Below, piece after piece: positions 8,162-17,516 of a DNA stretch of 64,000 nucleotides. The stretch comes from JACJWR01 sp963752505. GTDB taxonomy: Bacteria > Actinomycetota > Actinomycetes > S36-B12 > UBA10799. The first letter of the stretch is position 1; every line of letters starts with the position of its first letter. The notes beneath the pieces were generated by a model that made no database searches, was not told the origin of the DNA, and saw only the letters and a list, made by a program, of their open reading frames with translations. The stretch spans positions 124,001 to 188,000 of the forward strand of contig CAVVYM010000003.1 in NCBI GenBank assembly GCA_963752505.1, written 5' to 3'. A program made the position numbers and the translations under genes.

Positions 8162-9048
8162 CAGTCACCACTGCCGAGGGACTGTGACAGCGGCTCCAAC
8201 ACAGCAGCCCCAGACAGTGCCGGCTGACCGGCCGGGCAGGTTGCATCTACCCAGTCCAGCACGGTGGCCAGGGCGGTTGCCCACGCCCCGTCGAGCATCA
8301 TGTCGTGGCCGCCCGGCACCGCAGCGACGGTGGTGGCGAGTTCATCGGCGGCGCGTTCAAGGTCGGTGCGTGCGAGGAGGCGGTCGTCGTCCGCCCCGAC
8401 CACCAGCACCGGTGCCCTCATGGGCTCCAGGCGTGAGGGGGTCGCCATCGAGTACTGCACCCAAGGGGATTCACGGCCCAGCCGACTCACGTAGGTGGCG
8501 GCGAGCTCAGGCTCGAGATCGGCGAAGAGATCGGTCGCGGTGAAGGGGCAGGTCCCGCCGAGCAAGGTGCGGATCGTGGCGCGCGGCCTCGCCACTGCGC
8601 CGGCAAGCAACGACCGTCGCAGGCCCGCGGCGGGGATGGGGGCGAGCAGCACGCCAGCCGGTGCCGGATATCGGGCCAATGCCTGACGGGCGGGCAAGGC
8701 TGCCAGGGAATGGGCGATGAGGACCGGGGGAGCAGGCAACGAGGCGACCACCTGAAGCAGATCGTGCAGGTAGTCCCGCCCCGTCGTTCGGCCCAGCCGG
8801 GTGTGTCCGCCGGAGCCGCCGTGGCCACGAAACGACATCGAATACGCGGGGTAGCCGCGTTCCGCAGCGGCCGGCAGCCAGTGCTCCGCGTAGCACCAGG
8901 CACCATGGCCAAGGCCGGGGAGGAACAGCAGCGGCGGGCGTCCGATCTGCTCGTCGGGAAGAGCCGACAGCACCTCCAGGTGTTCACCCCGCGGCGGAAA
9001 CGACCACTCCCAAGCCCGCATGACCCGCGGGCCTCGCACGGCTGTCAT
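8161..9048 (-). CDS. Alpha/beta-fold hydrolase
   Basis: A 295-residue alpha/beta hydrolase. The oxyanion motif is LFLPGLGHG and the nucleophile elbow is IAHSLAALP (Ser114), with Ala in both flanking small-residue positions where GHSxG is usual. The acid is in VVGADDDRLL and the histidine in PGGHDMMLDG. No signal peptide is visible, so it is probably cytoplasmic. It overlaps the FMO gene by 4 bp upstream and SCP by 1 bp downstream, forming a three-gene operon. The substrate is unknown; lactone, ester or lipid-like molecules would fit the partners. Confidence 0.82.
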   Translation of the reverse strand: MTAVRGPRVMRAWEWSFPPRGEHLEVLSALPDEQIGRPPLLFLPGLGHGAWCYAEHWLPAAAERGYPAYSMSFRGHGGSGGHTRLGRTTGRDYLHDLLQVVASLPAPPVLIAHSLAALPARQALARYPAPAGVLLAPIPAAGLRRSLLAGAVARPRATIRTLLGGTCPFTATDLFADLEPELAATYVSRLGRESPWVQYSMATPSRLEPMRAPVLVVGADDDRLLARTDLERAADELATTVAAVPGGHDMMLDGAWATALATVLDWVDATCPAGQPALSGAAVLEPLSQSLGSGD

Positions 9049-10442
9049 GCCCCGACTCCCGCCAGGTCGGCCGCCCGGATCCGCGCGAGTACCTCCTCCA
9101 GCGCTGCCAGGTAGTCCTGGTGGGCTATCTCGTAGAAGTGGCGGGTGGAGTCCTTGTAATCGGCGCCACCGCTGAAGCGGCGGTTGGCCTCGTTGATCAA
9201 AGTCCGATGCAGCGCACTGGCACCGGCCGGGTCACGTTGTGCCAGGTGCAGGTACTCCGCTATCAGTTCCCCCTGCCAATGGGCGATCGCCCACTGCCCG
9301 GAGTCGGGTTGGATGAGGCCGGACAGCCATACGTTGGGTGCGGTCGGCGAGGCCAGCTGCAGGCCGAGGTGGGGTCGGCCGTCGCGGATGCCGAGCACGG
9401 CCGGATCCGTCAGGAAGTCGAAGCGAGCCAGGTAGCCGGTGGCGAGCACGACCACGTCGACGTCGACACGGCTGCCGTCGCTGAAGCTCGCGCCCTCGGC
9501 ATCGAACGAGGCAATATCGCCGCGGGGTGATATGTCGCCGTGGCCGATGGAGTAGATCAGGTTCTGGTTGACCACCGGGTGGGTCTCGTAGAAGGCGTGA
9601 TCGGGCTCCCGGAGGCCGTAGCGGGTGTAGTCACCAACGATCACCTTGTGCATCATGCTGTACAGGCCGCGCCGCACCCGGATGGGCAACTTGAGCGCCA
9701 ACAGTCGATCGGCCACCTGATCCGACGGCCGTCCGAGCGCGTACTTCGGGTTGTACCAGTAGGCCCGCCGGGTCGAGTGGTAGGTGACAGCGGCGTTCTG
9801 CGCCGATTCGACCGCGATGTCGCAGCCGGTGTTGCCCGCCCCCACCACCAGCACGCGGCGGCCGCGCAACTGGTCGGCGCTCTTGTAGTCGGCGGAATGC
9901 AGGACCGTGCCGGCGAAGGTGGCCAGTCCTGGGTAGTCCGGGATCTTGGGGTGCCAGTTGTGACCGTTGGCAATCACCACGGCGTCGTAGCGGAGGGTGC
10001 GTTTGGGGCCGTCGCCGGGGCGAATGGTCACGTCCCAGCGGGGACCGCCGAACACACCCGGCGTCGTGTCGTCTGCCTCGGCCAGCTCCACCACCTCGGT
10101 GTCGAAAAGGTATCTCTCGGTGACACCGAAGTGGGCCGCATAGCGCTCGAAGTACGCCAGCACCTGCCGATGATTCGGGTAGTCCGGGTAGGCGTCGGGC
10201 ATGGGGAAGTCGGGAAACTGGGTGAAGGGCTTGGACGAGATCAGATGGGTGGACTCGTAGACCCGCGACGTGGGCGCGCCGAACCGCCAATTGCCGCCGA
10301 CGCCGTCGGCCCGGTCGAATCCATCGGCCGCGATACCGTGTGCGAGTAGTGCCTTGACCGCCGAAATGCCGTGCGGCCCGGCCCCGATCACGGCGACGCC
10401 GCCAGCGCGATCCACCACCTCGGGGACTGATTCAGCGGTCAT
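9045..10442 (-). CDS. Flavin-containing monooxygenase
   Basis: A 465-residue FAD/NADPH monooxygenase. The FAD-binding Rossmann motif is VIGAGPHGISA near the N-terminus, the NADPH motif is VVGAGNTGCD near residue 205, and the FMO fingerprint FxGxxxHxxxY appears as FAGTVLHSADY. The late motif is ATGYLARFDF. FMOs oxygenate soft nucleophiles (N, S) and some act as Baeyer-Villiger enzymes. The ATG at 10442 was chosen over the one at 10451 because TAACGT ends 7 nt before it. The gene heads an operon with the hydrolase and SCP, which could process one lipid-like substrate. Confidence 0.85.
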   Translation of the reverse strand: MTAESVPEVVDRAGGVAVIGAGPHGISAVKALLAHGIAADGFDRADGVGGNWRFGAPTSRVYESTHLISSKPFTQFPDFPMPDAYPDYPNHRQVLAYFERYAAHFGVTERYLFDTEVVELAEADDTTPGVFGGPRWDVTIRPGDGPKRTLRYDAVVIANGHNWHPKIPDYPGLATFAGTVLHSADYKSADQLRGRRVLVVGAGNTGCDIAVESAQNAAVTYHSTRRAYWYNPKYALGRPSDQVADRLLALKLPIRVRRGLYSMMHKVIVGDYTRYGLREPDHAFYETHPVVNQNLIYSIGHGDISPRGDIASFDAEGASFSDGSRVDVDVVVLATGYLARFDFLTDPAVLGIRDGRPHLGLQLASPTAPNVWLSGLIQPDSGQWAIAHWQGELIAEYLHLAQRDPAGASALHRTLINEANRRFSGGADYKDSTRHFYEIAHQDYLAALEEVLARIRAADLAGVGA

Positions 10443-10449
10443 GGCATTC

Positions 10450-10455
10450 ACGTTA
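10450..10455 (-). promoter_or_regulatory. FMO operon -10 element, leaderless layout
   Basis: TAACGT on the minus strand is followed by 7 nt and then the ATG at 10442. No convincing -35 element was found. Confidence 0.4.
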
Positions 10456-10488
10456 GGGCGTATCGCACCGTCGTGCCCTCCGACGGCG

Positions 10489-12786
10489 CTAGGCCAGAGC
10501 GGCGGGCAGTGTGGCGGCGTGCGCTGCCGCTACCTCATTGAGGCCGAGCACGATGTCGGCGCCGTACACATTGCCAATCACGAGCACCTGGTCGTCTGCC
10601 CGGCCGATGTCGGCGCCAAGCCCGGAGTCCACCACACCGATCCGCTCGCACGGGAAGTTCCGTGCCCGGCACATCTCGGTGAAGCGCAACTCCTCCGACC
10701 GGGGCACCACCACCAGAGCCCGGGCCGTGGACTCCGAGAGCAGGAAGACGAACGGGTCGATACCGTCGGGAATCCAGAGCCGAGCGCCGGTGCCTGAACG
10801 CAACGCCATCTCCACCAGGGCGATCGCGACGCCGCCGTCGGAGAGGTCGTGGGCCGCGGTCAGCATGCCATCGCGGGAACCGGCTACCAGGATCTGGCCG
10901 AGTTGCCGCTCGGCCGCCAGATCAACGCGTGGCGGGAGGCCGCCGAGGTGACCGTGCAGGTGGGCCCACTCCGAACCGCCGAACTCGTCGTCGGTGGTGC
11001 CCAGGAGGTAGATCAACTCTCCGTCGATGCCCCACGACATCGGCGTCCGGCGGTCGGTGTCGTCGAACACGCCCAGGACGCCGACCACCGGAGTCGGATG
11101 GATCGCCGTGTCGCCGGTGGAGTTGTAGAAGCTGACGTTGCCGCCAGTGACCGGCGTGCCCATCTCCAGGCAGGCGTCGGCGAGGCCGCGCACGGCTTCG
11201 GCGAATTGCCACATGACACCCGGGTCCTCGGGGGAGCCGAAGTTCAGGCAATTGGTCACGGCCAGCGGCACAGCGCCGGTCGCGGCCACGTTTCGATAGG
11301 CCTCGGCGAATGCCAGTTGGGCCCCGGCGTAGGGGTCGAGTTTGGCGAATCGTCCGTTGCAGTCGGTGCTCAGAGCCACGCCCCGGCCGGTGGTCTCATC
11401 AACCCTGATGACGCCTGCGTCTTCCGGCTGGGCGAGCACCGTGTTGCCGCGCACGTAGCGGTCGTACTGGTCGGTTACCCAGGCCTTGGATGCGAGGTTG
11501 GGTGCGGCCACCAGCGCCAGAATCTCCGACCGCAGGGATTCGGCATCGGCCGGCCGCGGCAAGGCGGTGGGAGTGTCCGCCTGCAACGCGTCGAGGTAGT
11601 CCGGGCGGGCCAGCGGACGGTCATAGACCGGACCGTCATGGGCGACCGTGCGCGGCGGCACGTCCACGATGACTTCGCCGTGCCAGGTGATGCGCAGGCG
11701 GTTGGTGTCGGTGACCTCGCCGATCACGGTGGCCGGTACGTCCCATTTGGCGCAGACGGCGAGGAAATCCTCCACCTTGTCCGGCTGGACCACGGCGCAC
11801 ATGCGCTCCTGCGACTCGCTCATGAGGATTTCCTCTGGCGAGAGGGTGGGGTCGCGTAGCGGAACGAGGTCGAGGGCGACGTCCATACCGCCATCGCCGT
11901 TGCTGGCGAGCTCGCTCGTGGCGCAGCTGATGCCCGCTCCACCGAGATCCTGGATTCCCTCCACGAGACCGGCCTGCAGCACCTCCAAGGTGCACTCGAT
12001 GAGCAACTTCTCCATGAAAGGGTCGCCTACTTGAACGGCCGGTCGCTTCGCCGGTCCGGTGTCCTCAAAAGTTTCCGAGGCCAGCACGGACACGCCGCCG
12101 ATGCCATCCCCGCCGGTGCGGGCGCCGTACAGGATCACCTTGTTGCCCAGGCCCCGAGCGCTGGCAAGGTGAATATCCTCGTGGCGCATCACCCCGAGTG
12201 CGAGCGCGTTCACCAGCGGGTTGCCGGTGTAGCAGGCGTCGAACACCACCTCGCCGCCGATATTGGGCAGACCCAGGCAGTTGCCGTACCCGGAGATTCC
12301 GGACACGATTCCGGGGAGCACCCGACGGGTGTCGTCGGCGTCGAGCGGACCAAATCGCAGCGGGTCCATGATCGCCACCGGTCGGGCCCCCATGGAGATG
12401 ATGTCGCGCACGATGCCGCCGACGCCCGTTGCCGCCCCCTGGTATGGCTCGACGAAGCTCGGGTGGTTGTGGGACTCCACCTTGAAGGTGACTGCTAGGC
12501 CGTCGCCGATGTCGACGACGCCCGCGTTTTCGCCGATGCCGACGAGGAGTGCATCGGTCTGCGGTGCCTTCTCGCCGAATTGCCGCAAGTGCACCTTGGA
12601 CGACTTGTACGAGCAGTGCTCGGACCACATCACCGAGTACATCGCCAGTTCTGAATTGCTGGGTCGCCGCCCGAGGATCTCCCGAATCCGTTCGTACTCA
12701 TCGCCCTTGAGGCCCAGGTCGGCCCACGGTTGTTCGTCGTTGGGGTGCGCCGACGCGCGGTCGACGGTGTCGAGTTCTCCGGTCAC
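10489..12786 (-). CDS. purL: Phosphoribosylformylglycinamidine synthase, large subunit
   Basis: PurL is the synthetase subunit of the PurSQL complex; it converts FGAR, ATP and glutamine-derived ammonia into FGAM. The 765-residue length fits the small-type PurL. The N-terminal motif SELAMYSVMWSEHCSYKSS, GGDGIGGVSVLASETF and GGAGISCATSELA are all intact. The GTG at 12786 was chosen because actinobacterial homologs begin shortly before EQPWADLGLK and because TAGACT ends 7 nt upstream. It lies about 170 bp from purQ and is probably transcribed separately. Confidence 0.96.
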   Translation of the reverse strand: MTGELDTVDRASAHPNDEQPWADLGLKGDEYERIREILGRRPSNSELAMYSVMWSEHCSYKSSKVHLRQFGEKAPQTDALLVGIGENAGVVDIGDGLAVTFKVESHNHPSFVEPYQGAATGVGGIVRDIISMGARPVAIMDPLRFGPLDADDTRRVLPGIVSGISGYGNCLGLPNIGGEVVFDACYTGNPLVNALALGVMRHEDIHLASARGLGNKVILYGARTGGDGIGGVSVLASETFEDTGPAKRPAVQVGDPFMEKLLIECTLEVLQAGLVEGIQDLGGAGISCATSELASNGDGGMDVALDLVPLRDPTLSPEEILMSESQERMCAVVQPDKVEDFLAVCAKWDVPATVIGEVTDTNRLRITWHGEVIVDVPPRTVAHDGPVYDRPLARPDYLDALQADTPTALPRPADAESLRSEILALVAAPNLASKAWVTDQYDRYVRGNTVLAQPEDAGVIRVDETTGRGVALSTDCNGRFAKLDPYAGAQLAFAEAYRNVAATGAVPLAVTNCLNFGSPEDPGVMWQFAEAVRGLADACLEMGTPVTGGNVSFYNSTGDTAIHPTPVVGVLGVFDDTDRRTPMSWGIDGELIYLLGTTDDEFGGSEWAHLHGHLGGLPPRVDLAAERQLGQILVAGSRDGMLTAAHDLSDGGVAIALVEMALRSGTGARLWIPDGIDPFVFLLSESTARALVVVPRSEELRFTEMCRARNFPCERIGVVDSGLGADIGRADDQVLVIGNVYGADIVLGLNEVAAAHAATLPAALA

Positions 12787-12793
12787 GCCGACG

Positions 12794-12799
12794 AGTCTA
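12794..12799 (-). promoter_or_regulatory. purL -10 element, leaderless layout
   Basis: TAGACT on the minus strand, then 7 nt, then the GTG of purL. The 12800-12958 interval up to purQ otherwise holds only a small GC-rich hairpin near 12933-12952 that lacks a T tract. Confidence 0.5.
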
Positions 12800-12958
12800 T
12801 GGCCGGGGCGGTGCGTCGCCTCGATCCAGCCTGCATCTGGGGCCCCGCGTGCGTGACGCGTCGCGCCCACTGCGGGGCTGAGACCGATCCCGCCGGGGGA
12901 TCAGGGTCGCGGCGTCATCTCACCGCTGGGCACATCACGTGAGGCGGTGATGCCAGGA

Positions 12959-13654
12959 TCAACTGACGACCAGGTGGCCCAGGACCGAGGTGAACAGACC
13001 GAGGCCGTCGGTACCGGGTCCGGTCAGCGACTCCACCGCGTGCTCCGGGTGAGGCATGAGTCCGACGACATTCCCACGTTCGTTGCAGATCCCGGCGATG
13101 TGGCGGCGTGAACCGTTGGGGTTGTCACCGAGGTAGCGGAAGACGACTCTGCCGTCAGCTTCCAGTTGATCCAGCGTGGCATCGTCGGCGACGTAGTTGC
13201 CCTCACCGTTCTTGAGCGGGATGACGATCTCCGCGTCCGGTTCGAACGCCGACGTCCAGGCCGTAGCTGTGTTCTCGACGCGCAGTCGCTGATCGGTGCA
13301 GATGAAGTGCAGCGAATCGTTGCGGGTCAGCGCCCCGGGGAGCAGGTGCGTCTCACACAGGATCTGGAAGCCGTTGCAGATGCCCAGCACTGGCAGACCG
13401 TCGCGAGCGGCCGCCACCAACGGTTCCATGACCGGCGCGAACCGGGCGATTGCGCCGCACCGCAAGTAATCGCCGTAGGAAAAACCGCCGGGCAGCACGA
13501 CTGCATCGACAGCGTGGAGATCCGCGTCACCGTGCCACAGGGTGACGGGCTCAGCACCGGCGATGCGCACGGCGCGCGCCGCGTCGACATCATCGAGCGT
13601 GCCGGGAAAGGTCACGACGCCGATTCGCGCGCCGCTGCTCGCTCCGGTGGTCAC
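12959..13654 (-). CDS. purQ: Phosphoribosylformylglycinamidine synthase, glutaminase subunit
   Basis: PurQ supplies ammonia from glutamine to PurL. The 231-residue class I glutamine amidotransferase has the nucleophile elbow VLGICNGFQ (Cys93) and the His-Glu pair in LMPHPEHAVE. The oxyanion strand PGGFSYGDYLRCGA is typical for PurQ. Its start overlaps the purS stop by 4 bp, so the two are translationally coupled. Confidence 0.97.
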   Translation of the reverse strand: MTTGASSGARIGVVTFPGTLDDVDAARAVRIAGAEPVTLWHGDADLHAVDAVVLPGGFSYGDYLRCGAIARFAPVMEPLVAAARDGLPVLGICNGFQILCETHLLPGALTRNDSLHFICTDQRLRVENTATAWTSAFEPDAEIVIPLKNGEGNYVADDATLDQLEADGRVVFRYLGDNPNGSRRHIAGICNERGNVVGLMPHPEHAVESLTGPGTDGLGLFTSVLGHLVVS

Positions 13655-13914
13655 GACTGGCTCGGGGTCGGGGCGTCGGCATCCACACGCCAGGTGTAGT
13701 CCTCAATCACCGGGTTGCTCAGCAGGGTGTGGGCCAACTCGTCGATCTGGGCATCGTCGAGGTCGTCGCCCGCGACGTCGATCACGAAACGCTTGCCCTG
13801 CCGAACATCGTGCACACCGGCCAGACCCAGCCGACCCAGCGCGCCCTTCACCGCCTGCCCTTGCGGATCGAGGATCTCCGGTTTGAGCATGACTTCGACG
13901 ATGATCCGGGACAC
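13651..13914 (-). CDS. purS: Phosphoribosylformylglycinamidine synthase, PurS subunit
   Basis: PurS is the small bridging subunit that lets PurL and PurQ assemble and channel ammonia. The 87-residue product shows the family pattern: VEVMLKPEILDPQGQAVKGALG, then GVHDVRQGKRFVID, then the C-terminal helix LLSNPVIEDY. The GTG at 13914 is preferred over an ATG 24 bases upstream because a TAGGAG ribosome site lies 5 nt before it and family members start with this strand. A TAGGCT hexamer at 13967-13962 could be the -10 of the purSQ transcript. Confidence 0.93.
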   Translation of the reverse strand: MSRIIVEVMLKPEILDPQGQAVKGALGRLGLAGVHDVRQGKRFVIDVAGDDLDDAQIDELAHTLLSNPVIEDYTWRVDADAPTPSQS

Positions 13915-14025
13915 GGGCACTCCTACGGTCGGGGGCATGACAGGCCATGGATTATGGCGTCAGCCTAGCCACCGCCGCAGGTGCGCCGACGCGTCGCCGG
14001 GTGTGACGGCGTAGCCAGCTGTCGA

Positions 14026-16476
14026 CTACTCGTCGTCGCCCGGGTACTCCAGGTCGTCACCGAGGCGCCAGTCGCGCACCTGCGGCATGTCTTCGAGGTG
14101 CTCGTTGATGTAATCGCGGTGAATCTCGAGCATTCCTTCGCACCACTTCTTCAACTCGCTGGCACCGGGGACGGCTCGCTTGGAGTTGTTCAAGGCGTCG
14201 ATCACGAGGCTGTAGCGGTCGGCACCGTTGCGCACCACCATGTCGAAGGGTGTTGTCGTCGTGCCCTCCTCCTTGAACCCGCGCACGTGGAAGCGATCTG
14301 CGTCGGGCCGGCCATGCACCAACTGGTGGATGGCCCCGGGGTAGCCGTGGAAGGCGAAGACGACGTCGACGCTGTCTGTGAACAACTCTCGAAAGAGCAG
14401 GTCGCTCATGCCGTGCGGGTGGTCCTTGGGTCGCGGAAGCGTCATGAGGTCGACAACATTGACGACCCGAACCTTCAGGTGCGGCAGTTTCTGCTTGAGG
14501 ATCTCCGCCGCGGCCACGGTCTCCATGGTCACCACATCGCCGGCACATGCCAAGACGATGTCCGGGGAGGAGGCGCCGTCGTCGTTGCCGGCCCATTCCC
14601 AGATGGATGCCCCTTGGGTGCAGTGGGCGATCGCTTCGTCCATGGTGAGGTACTGCAACTGCGGCTGCTTGTCGATCACGATCACGTTGACGTAGTTCTC
14701 CGACGTGAAACAGTGGTCGGCGACGCTGAGCAGGCAGTTGGCGTCCGGTGGCAGGTAGACCCGGGCGACCTCGCCGCGATTGGTGATCACGTTCTGGATC
14801 AACCCCGGACCTTGGTGGCTGAAGCCGTTGTGATCGTTGCGCCAGCAGGTGCTGGTGAGCAGGATGTTGAGGCTGGGGATGTCCACCCGCCAGTCCAGTT
14901 GGTTCATCTCCTCGAGCCACTTGGCGTGCTGGATCGTCATCGATGCGCTGACCATCGCGAACGATTCGTACGTCGCGAACAACCCGTGCCGTCCGGTGAG
15001 CGTGTAGGCCTCCAGCCAGCCGTGGCAGTTGTGCTCGCTCAGCACCTCCATCACGCGCCCGGACGGACTGATCTTCACGTCGTCGGGGATCAGGTGCTCC
15101 ATGAAGCCCCGGTCGGAGACCTCGAAAACCTCACCGATCCGGTTGGAGTTGGTCTCGTCGGGGCAGAAAAGGCGGAACGTGTCCGGGTTGTCGACGTAGA
15201 TGTCGCGCATCATCGCGCCGAGGGCCCGTGGACTCTCCATCCGCTCGGTGGCCGGGCTCGGTACGGGTACCTCGTAGCTCTGGAATCCGCGCAGTTCCAG
15301 GGCTTTCGTGAGTTTGCCGCCGTTGGCGTAGGGCTCGGCGGTCATGCGCAGATCGGCGTCCGGATTGTTGCGCGAGACGATTTCCGTGGGGGCGCCCGTG
15401 TCGTCGAAGAGTTCCTCTGGCTTGTAGGACCGCAGCCAGGTCTCAAGGATATCGAGGTGCTCCTCGTTGCCCTTCACCCCGGACAGCGGCACCTGGTGGG
15501 CCCGCCAGGAATCCGTGACCTTCACGCCGTCGACGTTGGCCGGGCCCGTCCAGCCCTTCGGGCTGCGCAGCACGATCATCGGCCACTTCGGGCGGGTGGT
15601 GAACCCGTTGGTCCGCACGTCTTCCTGGATCGCCTTGATCTTGTCGAGGGCTTCATCGAGGGTCTTGGCGAAGCGACCGTGCATGCCGGGGATGTCGGAA
15701 CCTTCGACCTCGAGCACCTCGTAGCCGTGGCCCTCGAACAGCGACCGCACCTCCTCGGGGCTCTTGCGGGCCAGTACCGTCGGTCCGGCGATCTTGTAGC
15801 CGTTGAGGTGCAGGATCGGCAGCACCGCGCCGTCGCGCTCGGGGTTGATGAACGAGATGCCCTTCCACGAGCCCTCGAGCGGGCCGGTTTCGGCTTCGCC
15901 GTCACCGACGATCGCGACCGTGACCAGATCCGGATTGTCCATCACAGAGCCGAAGGCGTGAATGAGGACGTAGCCGAGTTCGCCGCCCTCGTGGATCGAT
16001 CCGGGCGTCGTCACGGACACGTGGCTGGGGATACCGCCAGGTGCGGAGAATCGGCGAAACAGCGTCCGCATGCCCTTCGCGTCCTGCGGAGTATCGGGGT
16101 AGGCGTCAGTCCAGGTGCCCTCCAGCCAGGAGGCCGAGGTGAGCGACGGGCCGCCATGGCCCGGACCGACCATGAAGATGGCCTTCGTGCCCCGCTCCCG
16201 GATGCAGCGGTTCATGTGCGAGTAGATGAAGCCGAGACCAGCTGAGGTGCCCCAGTGGCCGAGCAGTCGTGGTTTGATGTCGGCGCTCGTGAGATCGCGT
16301 CGGACCAAGACATTGTCGCCGAGGTAGATCTGCCCGACGGTCATGTACATGTTGGCCCGCCACCAGGCGTCGATTGTCTCTAGGTCGGAGTCGGACAGGT
16401 AGCCCTCTCCACCGCCCTCCGGCAATTCTTCCGGGTTGTAGCCCTCGTCCGCTCGGACTTCGGTGTTCTGGCTCAT
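14026..16476 (-). CDS. xfp: Xylulose-5-phosphate/fructose-6-phosphate phosphoketolase
   Basis: A thiamine-diphosphate enzyme that splits xylulose 5-phosphate or fructose 6-phosphate into acetyl phosphate and a shorter sugar phosphate. The 816 residues match the family. Visible motifs are WGTSAGLGFIYSHMNR, VGPGHGGP, the ThDP site IVGDGEAETGPLEGSW and the C-terminal FAFHGYPGAIHQLVHGR. The ATG at 16476 is preceded by a GGAGGG ribosome site. It sits between purS and the purDBC operon, an unusual place; it could feed acetyl phosphate while drawing on the same pentose pool as PRPP, but that link is inference. Confidence 0.95.
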   Translation of the reverse strand: MSQNTEVRADEGYNPEELPEGGGEGYLSDSDLETIDAWWRANMYMTVGQIYLGDNVLVRRDLTSADIKPRLLGHWGTSAGLGFIYSHMNRCIRERGTKAIFMVGPGHGGPSLTSASWLEGTWTDAYPDTPQDAKGMRTLFRRFSAPGGIPSHVSVTTPGSIHEGGELGYVLIHAFGSVMDNPDLVTVAIVGDGEAETGPLEGSWKGISFINPERDGAVLPILHLNGYKIAGPTVLARKSPEEVRSLFEGHGYEVLEVEGSDIPGMHGRFAKTLDEALDKIKAIQEDVRTNGFTTRPKWPMIVLRSPKGWTGPANVDGVKVTDSWRAHQVPLSGVKGNEEHLDILETWLRSYKPEELFDDTGAPTEIVSRNNPDADLRMTAEPYANGGKLTKALELRGFQSYEVPVPSPATERMESPRALGAMMRDIYVDNPDTFRLFCPDETNSNRIGEVFEVSDRGFMEHLIPDDVKISPSGRVMEVLSEHNCHGWLEAYTLTGRHGLFATYESFAMVSASMTIQHAKWLEEMNQLDWRVDIPSLNILLTSTCWRNDHNGFSHQGPGLIQNVITNRGEVARVYLPPDANCLLSVADHCFTSENYVNVIVIDKQPQLQYLTMDEAIAHCTQGASIWEWAGNDDGASSPDIVLACAGDVVTMETVAAAEILKQKLPHLKVRVVNVVDLMTLPRPKDHPHGMSDLLFRELFTDSVDVVFAFHGYPGAIHQLVHGRPDADRFHVRGFKEEGTTTTPFDMVVRNGADRYSLVIDALNNSKRAVPGASELKKWCEGMLEIHRDYINEHLEDMPQVRDWRLGDDLEYPGDDE

Positions 16477-16611
16477 TGTCCCTCCGCGCATTCGACCGGC
16501 CCGCATCGGCACCGCGGGCGTTGACCGAAGTGTGCCCACTGGTTGGCGCGAGCGCCACTTGCCCGGAAGATCAGCGGAAACTTGGGATGAATTGGTCGTG
16601 ACCAGACGGGG

Positions 16612-17505
16612 CTAGACGAACTTTCGACCGGTGAGGAGCTCGTACACCTCCACATATTTGGCCCTGGTGTCGGCGACCACGGAGGCGGGAAGGGGTGGCG
16701 GTGGCTCGTCGGACGTGCGATCCCAACCGCTCTCCGGTGAGGTCAGCCAATCGCGCACAAATTGCTTGTCGAAGGAGGGTTGGGCGTGGCCGGGTTCCCA
16801 TCCGGCGGCTGGCCAGTAGCGAGAGGAATCTGGCGTGAGCACCTCGTCGGCAAGCACGAGCGTGCCGGCAGCGTCGAAGCCAAACTCGAACTTCGTGTCG
16901 GCCAGGAGGATGCCCCGTTCGGCCGCAATTTCGGCGGCGCGGCCGTACAGCCGCAGAGTCACGTCGCGCAGGCGTTCGGCGAGGTCCTCGCCCACCGAGG
17001 CGGCGACCGCATCGAAAGAGATGTTCTCGTCGTGGTCACCGATGGCGGCTTTGGTGGCGGGCGTGAAGATGGGGTGCGGGAGTTGCGAACCGTCGAGTAG
17101 GCCGGCGGGCAACGGCACCCCGCAGACGGCACCGCCGGCGCGGTAGTCGGCGAGACCGGATCCCGTCAGGTAGCCCCGGGCCACGCACTCCACCGGCACC
17201 ATGTCGAGCGACTCGCACACCATCGCCCGCCCGGCGACGGCGGCGGGCACGTTGGTTGAGACGACGTGGTTGCCGCAGATGTCGGCCAACTGCTCGAACC
17301 ACCACAGGCTGGCGGCGGTCAGGATGCGGCCCTTGTCTGGGATGGGCGTGGGCAGAATCCAGTCGTAGGCGGAGATCCGGTCGGTGGCCACGAACAGCAG
17401 GTGGCCGTCTGGAGTCCGCCACAGGTCGCGAACCTTGCCGGAGTAGACGTGCGTGAACCCCACGGGCAACTCGTAGTCCGGCGGGGGAACGGTGTTGGTG
17501 GGCAT
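16612..17505 (-). CDS. purC: SAICAR synthetase
   Basis: PurC condenses CAIR with aspartate using ATP to give SAICAR. The 297-residue protein has the N-terminal SGKVRDLW motif, the nucleotide-contacting TDRISAYDWILPTPIPDKG, the CVARGYLTGSG segment and the late IADTKFEFG-like motif (LADTKFEFGFD). It lies 11 nt after purB and is the third gene of a purD-purB-purC operon. Confidence 0.97.
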   Translation of the reverse strand: MPTNTVPPPDYELPVGFTHVYSGKVRDLWRTPDGHLLFVATDRISAYDWILPTPIPDKGRILTAASLWWFEQLADICGNHVVSTNVPAAVAGRAMVCESLDMVPVECVARGYLTGSGLADYRAGGAVCGVPLPAGLLDGSQLPHPIFTPATKAAIGDHDENISFDAVAASVGEDLAERLRDVTLRLYGRAAEIAAERGILLADTKFEFGFDAAGTLVLADEVLTPDSSRYWPAAGWEPGHAQPSFDKQFVRDWLTSPESGWDRTSDEPPPPLPASVVADTRAKYVEVYELLTGRKFV

Positions 17506-17516
17506 GTCGAGGGCGC

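Noticed and set aside
12933..12952. Hairpin CATCAC/GTGATG just after purQ as a terminator
   Set aside because: The stem is only 6 bp and no T tract follows, so termination is not supported.
13981..16245. 754-codon frame antisense to xfp
   Set aside because: Shadow of phosphoketolase; composition is typical of antisense GC-rich code and no motif is present.
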